Assembly: GCA_019115165.1 (NCBI GenBank)
Contig: DXEB01000014.1
Coordinates: forward strand, 1 to 64,000
DNA from: Candidatus Anaerotignum merdipullorum
Lineage (GTDB): Bacteria; Bacillota; Clostridia; Lachnospirales; Anaerotignaceae
Length of the DNA stretch: 64,000 nt
Direction of reading: 5' to 3'
In this document: positions 54,034 to 63,819 of the stretch, one piece after another
Layout: each line of letters opens with the position of its first letter
How positions within the stretch are numbered: position 1 is the stretch's first letter
Made by a program: the position numbers and the translations under genes
The notes under the pieces: model-generated
Database searches by the model: none
What the model saw: only the letters and a program-made list of their open reading frames with translations
Told to the model about the DNA's origin: nothing

Positions 54034-54594
54034 TTGGAAGAGATTACCATATTTTTGATTGCGGTCAGTCTGGCGATGGATGCGTTTGCCGTATCCATAT
54101 CCAATGGGGTGTCCGTTCGTGGGTTCGACACACAGCAGTCAGCGGTACAGGGACTGTATTTTGGCGGATTTCAGTTTTTGATGCCGGTTGTCGGATGGTT
54201 TTTGGGCAGTCGCGTGAAAACATACATAGAGTCAGTGGATCATTGGATTGCATTTGCGTTGCTGGCAGTCATTGGAGGAAATATGATTCGTGAGAGTTTC
54301 AGAGAAGAAGAGGGCGGACAAACAGAACTGACAGGCAGAATATTACTGCTTCAGGCGATTGCAACCAGCATAGACGCTTTGGCGGTGGGGATCAGCTTTG
54401 CTATTTTGGATGTCAATATCTGGATGGCGGCGGCGATTATCGGCGTGGTATCGTTTGTGATGTCTTTTTGCGGCGGGATGCTGGGCAAAGGGCTGGGCAA
54501 TTTTTTACAGGCAAAGGCGGAATTTGCCGGCGGTATCGTTTTGGTTTTGATTGGCATAAAGATTCTCGCAGAGCACTTGTTTTTCGGCGGATGA
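54034..54594 (+). CDS. mntP: Manganese efflux pump MntP
   Basis: A membrane protein of 186 residues with six helices. The MntP signature residues occur in SLAMDAFAVSIS and in the repeat ATSIDALAVGIS, with the metal-site Asp in each. TTG 54034 follows ATGGAGGCA and gives normal length. No yybP-ykoY manganese riboswitch was recognised upstream. It lies 21 bases before the PAP2 gene. Confidence 0.92.
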   Translation: MEEITIFLIAVSLAMDAFAVSISNGVSVRGFDTQQSAVQGLYFGGFQFLMPVVGWFLGSRVKTYIESVDHWIAFALLAVIGGNMIRESFREEEGGQTELTGRILLLQAIATSIDALAVGISFAILDVNIWMAAAIIGVVSFVMSFCGGMLGKGLGNFLQAKAEFAGGIVLVLIGIKILAEHLFFGG

Positions 54595-54615
54595 GCAAGG
54601 AGGAGGAAAACGCAC

Positions 54616-55176
54616 TTGGATTGGATACAGCATATGGATGAACAGATCATCTGGTGGATACAGGAATACTTGTTGCGGGAAGAATGGAACGGAGGAATGA
54701 TTCTCATCTCCCGATTGGGCAATGGCGGATTTTTGTGGATTGCGTTGGGGATTTTATTTTTGCTTTGCGGCATACGCAATCGGAAATTTCTCAAATACGG
54801 CTGTATACTGCTGCTTTGCTTAGGGGTGACTGCTTTGGTGTGTAATGTGGTACTCAAACCTTTGGTAGGAAGAATACGACCGTATGATTTATTGGGATTT
54901 CCTATATTGATACCGCCGTTGTCTGATTTTTCATTTCCATCGGGACATACATCAGCGTCATTTGCTGCCGCTACAGCGCTGTTTGCCATGCATCGTACCT
55001 GGGGCGCCGTGGCGTATGTTTTTGCCGGATGGATGGGAATTTCGCGATTGTATTTAGGGGTACACTTTCCGTCAGATGTAGTGGCGGGGGCGCTCATTGG
55101 ATTTGTTTTAGCAAAAATAACAATTTTTTGTTTTGCCAAAATAACAGAAAAGATGGCACAACAATCGTTCTCTTAG
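54616..55176 (+). CDS. PAP2-family phosphatase
   Basis: An integral membrane acid phosphatase of 186 residues. The three motifs are KPLVGRIRP, PSGHTSAS and SRLYLGVHFPSDV, with catalytic His in the second and third. Likely substrates are undecaprenyl or phosphatidyl (pyro)phosphates. TTG 54616 follows AAGGAGGAGG. Cotranscribed with mntP. Confidence 0.88.
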   Translation: MDWIQHMDEQIIWWIQEYLLREEWNGGMILISRLGNGGFLWIALGILFLLCGIRNRKFLKYGCILLLCLGVTALVCNVVLKPLVGRIRPYDLLGFPILIPPLSDFSFPSGHTSASFAAATALFAMHRTWGAVAYVFAGWMGISRLYLGVHFPSDVVAGALIGFVLAKITIFCFAKITEKMAQQSFS

Positions 55177-55827
55177 TGGGATAACGTGTAAACATGTTGC
55201 AGATAGAAGGACACAGGGTGGATGAATACAAACCCACCGAGGAAAGAATGGAGATCGTTTGCAAAACCGGATATCCTTTCGGACTTTGCTGAGACAACAG
55301 AAGGAGAGACAGGGAGTTCCAGCAACAAAAATGTATGGAAACTCCCTGTTTTCGTCTGAAGGCAATCGATCACGCTTGTAGAGGCGATTGCGTCAAGTAC
55401 CAGCGTCAATCCTTATTTTGGTATTCTTTTTTGCATACAAATCTTGTTTTGGTATGCGGAACAGTGCCTGTCTGGTACTGCCGTTTGCATGGTTTCGAAA
55501 CGGGAATATCATCGCGATAAAGCGTGGTATACAAAAAATTGTTTGGGAACGATTATGGGAAAGAAGTAATTTTTTTATGCCGCGGAGAACCAACGGTATG
55601 AGGAAAGGAAACTGGCATATGGGAAGCAGGCGGAAAGAAGCGGAATTGTACCAGACGGGCGAGAAATGCTCGGCAAAAGCAAAGTATTTGCAGAGAAGAG
55701 GACAACGGTTGGTGGAACTTTGCCGAAAAGAAGAAAAAATGGATTGCATTTTACAAGGTAAATGATACAATAAGAATGTTTGCGGATATATTTTGGAACA
55801 AAAAGAGACAAAGGAGGCGGGAGGAAC
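55177..55827. other. Gap without a supported gene
   Basis: Contains the terminator at 55311-55351. A 125-codon frame (55388-55765) lacks a ribosome site and a family, and its basic C-terminal part looks random. Confidence 0.4.
55311..55351 (+). terminator. Terminator after the PAP2 gene
   Basis: ACAGGGAGTT pairs with AACTCCCTGT and is followed by TTTT. It lies about 135 bases after the stop of the PAP2 gene. Confidence 0.7.
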
Positions 55828-56766
55828 GTGGCGTTACCGGTGATTTCCCAGTTGATAACCATGGTGTTGTTGATGGCGGTTGGAGTGATATTACATCGGA
55901 AGCAAATGTTGACAGAAAGCAATGCAAAGGGGTTGTCGATTGTATTGACACGGGTTGCGGTTCCTGCCAATATGATTGTTCTGATGCAGCGTCCGTATTC
56001 CCATGAGATTTTCATGGGATTCTTGAAAACATGCGGCGGTACCTTTTTGATGTGCTCCCTTGGCGCAGTGTTATTTTTCTTAATTGGGAAGATGATGAAA
56101 ATGCAGTTTCCGGAATTGGGGTTGTTTTCCGGCGGCGGTGTATACAGCAATGTTATCTTTATGGGTCAGCCGTTGATTATGGCGATGTACGGAGAAGAAG
56201 GGCTGATTTTTTGTGTGGCAGTCATGTTCACTTCCAATGTGTTTTTGTTTACGGTCTGCTCTGTGCTGTTTGCCATTGGAAGCGGAAAGAGAAAAACAGT
56301 TGGACGGATGCTGAGAGAGGCGTTTCTTAATTTGATTTGTATTTCAGCTGTAATCGGAGTATTTTGCTTTGTTCAAGAGATTTCACTGCCCGCGCCGATT
56401 TATGATACGCTGCAATTTTCTGCCAATACGACGGTTTGCCTCTCTATGATCTATATCGGGTCACTACTGGCAGCTGCCAATGTAAAAGAAATTTTTCAGG
56501 ATAAAAAAGTATACATATTTAGCTTTACTACATTATTGATTATACCGCTTTTTACCAAACTGGTTGCCGGATGGTTTATGGATGGAATTGCACTGAGTGT
56601 ATTGGTGGTGCTGATGGGCACACCTGCTGCAGCTGCGCTTCCTTCTTTTGCGGAAATTTATGGAAATGATGAAAAACGAGCTTCAGAGTATGTATTTGTA
56701 TCAACGATTTTTTCTGTCTTGACGTTGCCTTTGGTGGCGGAATTGTTGTGTATTCCTGTGTCATGA
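55828..56766 (+). CDS. AEC family transporter
   Basis: An auxin-efflux-carrier-type permease of 312 residues with about ten helices. Family features include VGVILHRKQMLTES, GGGVYSNVIFMGQPL and the final helix near VSTIFSVLTLPLVAELL. Substrates are often carboxylates such as malate, but it is unassigned here. GTG 55828 is used with AAAGGAGGCGGGAGG upstream, which gives the family's normal N terminus. Confidence 0.87.
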   Translation: MALPVISQLITMVLLMAVGVILHRKQMLTESNAKGLSIVLTRVAVPANMIVLMQRPYSHEIFMGFLKTCGGTFLMCSLGAVLFFLIGKMMKMQFPELGLFSGGGVYSNVIFMGQPLIMAMYGEEGLIFCVAVMFTSNVFLFTVCSVLFAIGSGKRKTVGRMLREAFLNLICISAVIGVFCFVQEISLPAPIYDTLQFSANTTVCLSMIYIGSLLAAANVKEIFQDKKVYIFSFTTLLIIPLFTKLVAGWFMDGIALSVLVVLMGTPAAAALPSFAEIYGNDEKRASEYVFVSTIFSVLTLPLVAELLCIPVS

Positions 56767-57069
56767 CGAATAGAAGTGAAGTTGGGAAGGTTGTTTTCTT
56801 TGACCGCATAATTGGCAAAATACAATCCGGGGATGTTCCGCGCTGGCTGATAGACATCCAGCCACAAAACAACAAGGACTGGTAAAGGGAAGGAGAGCGT
56901 TGGAACGAGGCAGAGATAACCGCGTTGTTCATAAGGGTATTTTGGCACAGCAGTGCGGAACACGAAATATCTGTGCAGGGCAGTGCCCAACGACTGGTGG
57001 TTTATCTGAAAATTTGCTTTCTTTTTTTGATTTTTTGCGGTATCATACCTCCAAAGGAAGGTGAGAAGT
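56767..57069. other. Gap without a supported gene
   Basis: No hairpin, promoter or gene could be supported between the permease and the DUF2461 gene. Confidence 0.4.
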
Positions 57070-57750
57070 ATGGCGCAATTTACGGGATTTTTACCGGAGA
57101 CCATAGATTTTCTGTGGGAGCTGCGGATGAACAATCATAAGGCGTGGATGGAAGAAAATCGGGAGCGGTACCGCCGGGTACTGAAGGAGCCGTTTGACGC
57201 CCTGTCGGCAGAGCTGACCCAACGGCTGCTGGCAGAAATGTCAGACTTGCAGATGGAATACGCAGTCTCCAGGATCAATCGGGATGTTCGCTTTTCGAAA
57301 GATAAAAGCCCTTATAAGGCAAGAAAATGGGTCGTGCTGAAAGAACCGGCAATGATGACAGGACAATGGAAAACACGTCCTGTGTTTTATTTTGAGTTGA
57401 TGCCGGAGGGATATGAGTGCGGTATGGGATTTTATGAGGGAAAGCCCGCATATATGCAGGCGTTCCGCAGAAAAATCGATGCAGCACCCAAGCGGTTCGC
57501 TCGTCTGGCGGGCGCACTGGCGAAACATACGGAATTTCAGCTGTATGGGGAGTGCTATAAGCGTCCGATGGGAAAGGGCGGATACCCGCCGGAAATAATG
57601 GAATGGTATCAGCGCAAAACATTAGGGCTTTCCATGAGTCGTCCGGTGGATGAGAGATTGTTTTCGGCAGATTTGATAGACTTTGTACTGCAAGAATGGA
57701 AAAAACTAGAACCAATGTATCGATTTTTGCGGGAAATTCCCACAGAATAG
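57070..57750 (+). CDS. DUF2461 family protein
   Basis: A 226-residue member of DUF2461, with FLWELRMNNHKAWMEENRERY, shortened here as LRMNNHKAWMEENR, and RINRDVRFSKDKSPYK. Function unknown. ATG 57070 follows AAGGAAGGTGAG. Monocistronic, converging on mecA. Confidence 0.9.
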   Translation: MAQFTGFLPETIDFLWELRMNNHKAWMEENRERYRRVLKEPFDALSAELTQRLLAEMSDLQMEYAVSRINRDVRFSKDKSPYKARKWVVLKEPAMMTGQWKTRPVFYFELMPEGYECGMGFYEGKPAYMQAFRRKIDAAPKRFARLAGALAKHTEFQLYGECYKRPMGKGGYPPEIMEWYQRKTLGLSMSRPVDERLFSADLIDFVLQEWKKLEPMYRFLREIPTE

Positions 57751-57782
57751 GCTGTGGATGCAAAATAGCATGTAAAATCAAG

Positions 57783-57829
57783 AAGAACGCACGGAAATTC
57801 TGTATTGCCAGAGGTTTCCGTGCGTTCTT
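57783..57829. terminator. Bidirectional terminator between DUF2461 gene and mecA
   Basis: AAGAACGCACGGAAA (57783-57797) pairs perfectly with 57815-57829. Confidence 0.85.
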
Positions 57830-57870
57830 AATTTTCTGCGTAAATCGCGTTTTTCTGCCGTTGACTCAGG

Positions 57871-58527
57871 TTATTCTTTACCAAAGCTTGTGGCAAGAGT
57901 TTTGACTGCCTTTTCTGCAATCAAACTTTCACCGTGTTCCGCCAGATAGTATTTGGAGAGCAGAGTGGACACATGTTTTTGTCCGTATTCTTCCAGAATA
58001 ATTTCCAAATCATCCATAGGTTCTTCTGCGGTATATGTATTTCCTTGTAAAATCAGGAAATATCTGCCGTTGTTTTTATAAAGAGAGGAACCGCCGTGGA
58101 ACAGCGGCGCGATGCGGACGGATACGTCGATGACATCGTCCAGATGCGTAAAGGAATATACCAAAATATCATCATCATCCTCTTTTGCTTCTGCATCTTC
58201 CACAGCAAGCGGTTTTTTCTTGAAGCGGTGTGTATCTTTCATTTGAGAGAACAGATCCAGAGAGGAAGCGTTTTTATCTTTATTTTCCACTTTGGTTACA
58301 ATAATCATGATTCCGTCCAGCCCAATGGGAACCGCCTCTACCATCAGCGGTGTGTTTTCGGTGATGAAATCACATTCTTCCATTGCTTGTTCCATAATGT
58401 CGCGGAACAGCTGTTGTGTTTTCTCGCCGGGACGAATCAAATCTTCCAGTTGGATATCCCGTTCTGCCAGATCCGCCTTGGTCAGTGTCAGTTTTAACTG
58501 TGTATCGCTTACTTTTTCTATTTTCAT
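57871..58527 (-). CDS. mecA: Adaptor protein MecA
   Basis: An adaptor that brings substrates to the ClpC protease. The N-terminal domain starts MKIEKVSDTQLKLTLTKADL. A charged linker (about 78-120) leads to the C-terminal domain that binds ClpC (YSFTHLDDVIDV, LFHGGSSLYK, EYGQKHVST). Length 218. In Bacillus it controls competence; in Clostridia wider roles are likely. Transcribed alone. Confidence 0.93.
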   Translation of the reverse strand: MKIEKVSDTQLKLTLTKADLAERDIQLEDLIRPGEKTQQLFRDIMEQAMEECDFITENTPLMVEAVPIGLDGIMIIVTKVENKDKNASSLDLFSQMKDTHRFKKKPLAVEDAEAKEDDDDILVYSFTHLDDVIDVSVRIAPLFHGGSSLYKNNGRYFLILQGNTYTAEEPMDDLEIILEEYGQKHVSTLLSKYYLAEHGESLIAEKAVKTLATSFGKE

Positions 58528-58593
58528 GGCTTATCACTTCCTTAGCAGTATGATTATGTTTTTCAGGACAACCGTGCGATTTTTTTCTCTGCT

Positions 58594-58633
58594 CTATACT
58601 ATACAATTTACTAGAAATATAGTATAGTATAAT
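58594..58633. promoter_or_regulatory. Palindromic divergent promoter region
   Basis: CTATACTATA (58594-58603) and TATAGTATAG (58618-58627) form a perfect 10-base inverted repeat with a 14-base centre. The plus strand also has TATAAT at 58628-58633. It lies between the divergent mecA gene and the gene at 58757, so it may hold both -10 boxes or a dimeric operator. Confidence 0.6.
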
Positions 58634-58756
58634 GAATTGCAGGGGATATGTAAAGAGGATAATGCTGAGAATTCCTATAAAAGCCTATAAAATTTATATT
58701 TTTTTGGAGCAGGTGAAAACGGAACGTGGCGTTCCAGAAAGAAAAGGAGTGTGTAC

Positions 58757-60370
58757 ATGACAATGAAGAAAAAATTCATTCCGCCGCTTTTGACGCTGGT
58801 GGTATGGGCGGCGATGTATTATTATTATCTGCCGCCGCTGAATATCCACAGTCAGGAAAGCTGGCTGTTTTTTGTGGTGATGGTCGCTGTTGCACTGGTG
58901 ATCAATTTTTGGGCAATCGCCAAAACACTGCTGTTTCATCGCCCTGCGAATTGGGAAAGCAGTAAAAAACTGCGCCGTCTTTGGATTCTGCCGGTGGCGC
59001 TTTGTTTGGTTTATGGCATTGGATTGCTGCTGTCTTCGCCGATTTTGCGAGCATCCAGCTATCATCAGTTGCTGGCGGTGCAAACGGGAGATTTTGCATC
59101 CGATATTCATGAGGTGAATTATAGCCAAATTCCGATTTTGGACAGCGACTCGGCGGCACGGCTGGCGGAGCGGGAAATGGGCAGTATGGTAGACATGGTG
59201 TCGCAATTTGAAGTTAGTGATTATTACAATCAGATCAATCTAAACGGCAAGCCGGTTCGCGTGACACCGCTAGAGTATGGGGATTTGATTAAGTGGTTGA
59301 CCAATCGGGATACCGGAATCCCAGCTTATATGAACATTGATATGACCACACAGGATGTGGAATTGGTGAAGTTGCCGGAAGGAAGCGGCATCCGCTATTC
59401 GCCGTTTGAGCATTTCGGCAGGAATTTGTATCGCCATGTACGGTTTCACTATCCCACTGCAATGATTCGCAGCAGTAATTTTGAAGTGGATGACAATGGT
59501 ACGCCCTATTGGATCTGTGCAGTGGAAACAAAAACCATTGGGTTATTTGGCGGGACAGATATACAAGGGGCGATTATGGTCAATGCTTCTACCGGCGAGC
59601 ATCAGTACTATGATGTAGCAGATGTGCCGCAATGGGTAGACAAAGTATTTGATGCGGCGCTGCTCATCGAGCAGTATGATTATTACGGTACACTGGCAAA
59701 TGGCTGGCTGAACAGTATTTTTGGACAGAAGGGCTGTTTGCAGACCACCGAGGGATATAATTATATCGCGCTGGACGATGATGTCTGGGTGTATACCGGA
59801 GTGACATCCATTGGCGGGGATGAGTCTAATGTGGGATTTGTGCTGATGAATTCCCGTACCAAGGAAGCCAATTACTACCAAATTTCGGGTGCGAAAGAAA
59901 TTTCGGCAATGGCATCGGCAGAAGGTGAGGTACAGCACCTGGGTTATCAGGCGACCTTCCCGATACTGGTCAATATTGCGGATGAGCCGACGTATTTCCT
60001 GTCGTTGAAAGATGCGGCTGGCTTGGTAAAGAAATACGCGATGGTTAATATCGAGAAATATCATATTGTTGCCATTGGCGACAGTGTGGCGGAATGTGAG
60101 CAGGTGTACCGGGATTTGATGGAAAATAACGGAATTGATGCGTCGCCGGCAGGAGAAAATTTGACAGCGGAAGGGGTGATTTCGCTGATGCGGGAAATTG
60201 TGTCCGATGGGGATACGTATGTTTACTTGCTGCTGGAAGGCAGAGAGGAATGGTTTGAGGTAGAAGCGAGAGATCATCTGGAGATATTGAAAAAGCAAGT
60301 AGGTAGTAGCGTAGAACTGCATTATATGGATACTTCTGACGGTGTGTTGACGGTAACGGATGTGGCGTAA
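58757..60370 (+). CDS. Large membrane protein of unknown function
   Basis: A 537-residue protein. Three N-terminal helices (about 6-24, 34-53 and 76-95) are followed by some 440 residues expected outside the cell. The soluble part has several Tyr-rich strands (YYNQINLNGKPVRVTP, GYNYIALDDDVWVYTGV) and reads like repeated beta domains. No catalytic motif is seen. ATG 58757 lies 7 bases after AAAGGAG. I recognise the general style from Clostridia but no named family. Confidence 0.7.
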   Translation: MTMKKKFIPPLLTLVVWAAMYYYYLPPLNIHSQESWLFFVVMVAVALVINFWAIAKTLLFHRPANWESSKKLRRLWILPVALCLVYGIGLLLSSPILRASSYHQLLAVQTGDFASDIHEVNYSQIPILDSDSAARLAEREMGSMVDMVSQFEVSDYYNQINLNGKPVRVTPLEYGDLIKWLTNRDTGIPAYMNIDMTTQDVELVKLPEGSGIRYSPFEHFGRNLYRHVRFHYPTAMIRSSNFEVDDNGTPYWICAVETKTIGLFGGTDIQGAIMVNASTGEHQYYDVADVPQWVDKVFDAALLIEQYDYYGTLANGWLNSIFGQKGCLQTTEGYNYIALDDDVWVYTGVTSIGGDESNVGFVLMNSRTKEANYYQISGAKEISAMASAEGEVQHLGYQATFPILVNIADEPTYFLSLKDAAGLVKKYAMVNIEKYHIVAIGDSVAECEQVYRDLMENNGIDASPAGENLTAEGVISLMREIVSDGDTYVYLLLEGREEWFEVEARDHLEILKKQVGSSVELHYMDTSDGVLTVTDVA

Positions 60371-60528
60371 GATAGAGAATGAAAACGGAAAATTCGGCGA
60401 CTTTGTCAAGCAGTACTGCGGAGTAACAAGAGTCCGGTGTTTTTAGAAGAAGACGAATGACGTGAACGCTTTTACTAGAATCAAGATATCAGCATTCCAT
60501 ACAGTTCTGAGCCAAATGATTTGAGATG

Positions 60529-60571
60529 TTCCCCAGAAGAAACGACTGTAGCAGCGCTTCCTTCTGGGGAA
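60529..60571 (+). terminator. Hairpin, possible terminator
   Basis: TTCCCCAGAAG (60529-60539) pairs with CTTCTGGGGAA (60561-60571). The T tract is short and broken. Confidence 0.5.
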
Positions 60572-60726
60572 TTTATATGCATGCAGCTGTTTTTTCATAT
60601 GGCGAAAAGGAAGGCGACAGAAATTGCCGCTGGAAAGACAAAAACTGCCTTTGGAGGGGAACTGTCTCAATTTTGGCGGGAATTTACTGAAAATCCTTAC
60701 AATTCGTTGAAAAAATGCGGCTTTTG

Positions 60727-60755
60727 TTGACACGTACTGCGGAAAAATGTAAAAT
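60727..60755 (+). promoter_or_regulatory. Promoter of the LysM protein gene
   Basis: TTGACA (60727-60732), 17-base spacer, TAAAAT (60750-60755), about 75 bases before the start. Confidence 0.8.
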
Positions 60756-60830
60756 GTATAAGATATGAAATAAATTCGAACATCATGGACAATCTAAGAA
60801 AGAGGAAAGTACTGTCTTTGGAGGTATCAT

Positions 60831-61913
60831 ATGGAAGAAAAGGATAAAATGGAAAATGGCGGCAACCGTGGGTTCAGCGACACGGATAAAGAATACTACG
60901 CGGATCTGTACGGTGATTTGCCGAAGGAAGTACAGGATGTACTGATGCGTACCCATCCGCTGATGGGCAGAAATACAGACGATGCAGAAGCAACTGCCTA
61001 CCGCACCAGACGTCCGCAGCGGGAAGATGTGGAAGAGGTGAAGGAAGCCAGAATGCAGCAGGTAAGCTCTGAAATTAACGAAATCAAAAAAGCGCCGCAG
61101 CAGGAAGGAGATCCGACTCGTTATGTCTCCCGTCGCGCAAGAAGTGCGGAAGGTAAGCATACATCCGATGATACATCGCATACAATGGAAGAAGATTATA
61201 ATGAGGACATCCAATATGTCAGTGTGATGCCGGCAAGGAAAAAGTCCAAAATTGTGGAAGAGGTTACCATACAGACTGCTGCACCACCGAAGAAGAAAAA
61301 ACAGCGCAAAGAACGGGAAGAAATGCCGTTTCGGGATTTGGAACGTTCTGGTAACCGTCCCAGATATGAGGATATTGACTTTGAAGAGCGGGCAAAACAG
61401 GAGAATCTGGACAGTTTGTACGATGATCGTTACGAAGACGATGATAGAGGCGGAAGAAGCAAGTTGCCTGTGATTTTGGGCATTGTAGCGTTGATTCTGA
61501 TTGTCTTTTTGATTTTCCGTTATGTTAGCGTCAGCGGACAGTTGGAAGAAGTACAGCAGCAGCTGACAGAAGCGCAGGGATATCAGGAGCGATATGAACA
61601 GATTCAGTTGGAAAAAATGCAGCTGCAGGAACAGTTGGATGCGCTGCAGAATCCGGACGGTGCATCAACAACAGATGGTGCTGATACTTCCGGAGGAGAC
61701 AATACAGATACAACAACCAGTGGTAGTACGGCAGGCACAACAACTGGAAGCACACAGGATTATACTGTACAGCAGGGAGAAACGCCTTGGAGCCTTGCGC
61801 AGAAATTCTATGGAAACGGTGCGGAATATCAGCGGATTTTGGACGCGAACGGACTGAGTGAGGGCGATAATATCCAGCCCGGTGACGTGCTGAAAATTCC
61901 GGCTGCGGAATAA
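60831..61913 (+). CDS. LysM-domain membrane protein
   Basis: A 360-residue bitopic protein. The N-terminal ~210 residues are charged, repetitive and cytoplasmic (runs such as PPKKKKQRKERE). One membrane helix (about 212-230) is followed by a coiled coil (232-272), a Thr/Gly/Asp-rich linker and a C-terminal LysM domain (about 310-357, YTVQQGETPWSLAQKFYGNG) that binds peptidoglycan. Likely ties the cytoplasm to the wall at division or sporulation. GGAGGTATC precedes the ATG. Located 35 bases before rho. Confidence 0.85.
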   Translation: MEEKDKMENGGNRGFSDTDKEYYADLYGDLPKEVQDVLMRTHPLMGRNTDDAEATAYRTRRPQREDVEEVKEARMQQVSSEINEIKKAPQQEGDPTRYVSRRARSAEGKHTSDDTSHTMEEDYNEDIQYVSVMPARKKSKIVEEVTIQTAAPPKKKKQRKEREEMPFRDLERSGNRPRYEDIDFEERAKQENLDSLYDDRYEDDDRGGRSKLPVILGIVALILIVFLIFRYVSVSGQLEEVQQQLTEAQGYQERYEQIQLEKMQLQEQLDALQNPDGASTTDGADTSGGDNTDTTTSGSTAGTTTGSTQDYTVQQGETPWSLAQKFYGNGAEYQRILDANGLSEGDNIQPGDVLKIPAAE

Positions 61914-61948
61914 AGGAACCGGAAAAACGGATAAAGGAGTAAGAATTC

Positions 61949-63355
61949 ATGGGGAATGAACACTTGGAACGAAAGACCCTGATGGAATTACGGAATATGG
62001 CGAAGGAAATGGGACTAGGTTCCATTTCCTCGCTGAAAAAAGGCGAATTGATAGAAAAGATACAGCAAAAGCAGTCACAGGTGGCAGACAGTGCCATCAA
62101 ACATGTGGCTGCTTATGGTTTTGACTTGAAACAGGAAGAAACGCCGGCAGAAGTTCCACAGGAGACAAAGCGGGAGGAGACGCGGGAACGGATGTCACAG
62201 GAAGCGCTGGAAAACGGCGAGCAGGGTGGCGGCGTTTTGGAAGTGATGGCGGATGGATTCGGCTTTTTGCGGGCGGAAAACTTCCTGCCGGGAACGGGAG
62301 ATATTTATGTTTCCCCTTCGCAGATTCGCAGATTTCGCTTGAAAACAGGGGATGCCATTCAGGGGAGTATCCGCCCTGCCAGAGAAGGAGAAAAATTTGG
62401 CGCACTGTTATTTGTAAAGACGGTCAACGGCGACCGACCGGATGTGGCAGCCAGACGACCAAATTTTGAGGATCTGACACCAATTTATCCAGAACGGAAG
62501 CTGCGGCTGGAAACGAAGAGAGAAGAATTGGCAGGGCGGATCATTGATTTGATATCGCCCATTGGCAAAGGACAGCGCGGTATGATCGTTGCACCGCCAA
62601 AAGTGGGAAAGACCATTTTATTGACACAGATTGCCAATGCGATTACCAAAAATCATAAAGAAGTGCATCTGATTATCTTGTTGATTGATGAACGCCCAGA
62701 AGAGGTGACGGATATACAGCGTTCTATTGAAGGGGAGAATGTGGAGATTGTATACTCCACATTTGATCAGCAGCCGGAGCATCATAAACGGGTGACGGAG
62801 ATGGTGTTGGAGCGAGCAAAGCGTATGGTAGAGCAAGGCAAAGATTTGGTGATCCTTTTAGATAGCTTAACCCGTTTGGCGCGGGCATATAATCTGACCA
62901 TTCCACCCAGCGGAAGAACGCTTTCCGGCGGGTTAGACCCAGCTGCACTGTACATGCCCAAACGATTTTTTGGCGCAGCGCGCAATATAGAAGGCGGCGG
63001 CAGTTTGACGATTTTGGCTACAGCACTGGTGGACACGGGAAGTAAAATGGATGAGGTGGTATTTGAGGAGTTCAAGGGAACCGGCAATATGGAACTGGTG
63101 CTGGACAGAAAATTAGCAGAGCGCCGCATCTTTCCGGCGGTGGATATCATCAAGTCCGGTACCCGTAGAGAAGATAAACTTTTGAGCACAGCGGAGATGG
63201 AATGTAATTATACGTTGCGGCGCATGGCGGCTTCTATGACGCTGATGGAAATGACAGAAGGATTTTATGATTTGATGCGCAAAACTCAAAATAATGCGGA
63301 CTTGGTGGAACGACTGCCTGTTTGGGAAAAGATGCTTTCTCTGCATGGGAAATGA
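61949..63355 (+). CDS. rho: Transcription termination factor Rho
   Basis: A hexameric RNA-dependent ATPase ending transcription. The N-terminal Rho_N helix bundle (1-45) and cold-shock RNA-binding domain (about 90-155) precede the ATPase domain. Walker A is PPKVGKT near residue 215, Walker B is [16 protein letters not shown], followed by the Q and R loops. Length 468. The rho-rpmE-DUF1385 order is typical of Clostridia. Confidence 0.97.
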   Translation: MGNEHLERKTLMELRNMAKEMGLGSISSLKKGELIEKIQQKQSQVADSAIKHVAAYGFDLKQEETPAEVPQETKREETRERMSQEALENGEQGGGVLEVMADGFGFLRAENFLPGTGDIYVSPSQIRRFRLKTGDAIQGSIRPAREGEKFGALLFVKTVNGDRPDVAARRPNFEDLTPIYPERKLRLETKREELAGRIIDLISPIGKGQRGMIVAPPKVGKTILLTQIANAITKNHKEVHLIILLIDERPEEVTDIQRSIEGENVEIVYSTFDQQPEHHKRVTEMVLERAKRMVEQGKDLVILLDSLTRLARAYNLTIPPSGRTLSGGLDPAALYMPKRFFGAARNIEGGGSLTILATALVDTGSKMDEVVFEEFKGTGNMELVLDRKLAERRIFPAVDIIKSGTRREDKLLSTAEMECNYTLRRMAASMTLMEMTEGFYDLMRKTQNNADLVERLPVWEKMLSLHGK

Positions 63356-63389
63356 AATCCACAGAATTGCGGTTTTTGGGGAAAAATTG

Positions 63390-63418
63390 TTGCAAAGAAA
63401 AAGGAACTGTGATATAAT
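63390..63418 (+). promoter_or_regulatory. Promoter of rpmE
   Basis: TTGCAA (63390-63395), 17-base spacer, TATAAT (63413-63418). Confidence 0.88.
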
Positions 63419-63482
63419 ACTAACGTTGTCTATAAATAATTTCGGATTATTGATCAACAAATGAGAGAATGAGGTGAAAAAA

Positions 63483-63686
63483 ATGAGAGAAGGAATCCAT
63501 CCCGAGTACAAACAGGTGACAGTAAGATGCAACTGCGGCAATGAATTTGTAACAGGCTCCACAAAAGATGAAATCAGAGTCGAAGTTTGCTCCAAATGCC
63601 ATCCTTTCTACACTGGCAGTCAGAAACTTCTGGTAGAAGCCGGCGGTAGAGTGGAAAAATTCAACAAAAAATACGGCAGAAAATAA
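63483..63686 (+). CDS. rpmE: 50S ribosomal protein L31
   Basis: A 67-residue zinc-type L31. The metal cysteines are in CNC and CSKC, and the family pattern [11 protein letters not shown] and [19 protein letters not shown] is complete. ATG 63483 has GAGGTGA 6 bases upstream; GTG 63474 is inside it. Confidence 0.97.
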   Translation: MREGIHPEYKQVTVRCNCGNEFVTGSTKDEIRVEVCSKCHPFYTGSQKLLVEAGGRVEKFNKKYGRK

Positions 63687-63695
63687 TCAGAAATG

Positions 63696-63736
63696 TGCGA
63701 AAGGGTTGGGCAAGATTGTCCGCCCTTTTTTTCGCA
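63696..63736 (+). terminator. rpmE terminator
   Basis: AAAGGG with GGGC pairs imperfectly with GTCCGCCCTTT and runs into seven T. Confidence 0.75.
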
Positions 63737-63819
63737 ACAGGGCAAAAATTCGCGTTGCCTTGCTGCGAAAGGAAGGGGTTTTGGTTGATCTGAGTCAAAC
63801 GAGAGAAAGGATGATGTGG

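Larger units (their letters stand above)
60371..60830. other. Gap with hairpin and promoter
   Basis: Contains the hairpin at 60529-60571 and the promoter at 60727-60755. No other gene is supported. Confidence 0.45.

Noticed and set aside
55388..55765. A 125-codon frame between the PAP2 and AEC genes
   Set aside because: It lacks a ribosome site, and its second half resembles translated non-coding sequence.
37722..60742. A recurring string AGTACTGCGG or GTACTGCGG at about 37722, 60408 and 60734
   Set aside because: Too short and without shared flanks, so it is probably chance rather than a repeat element.
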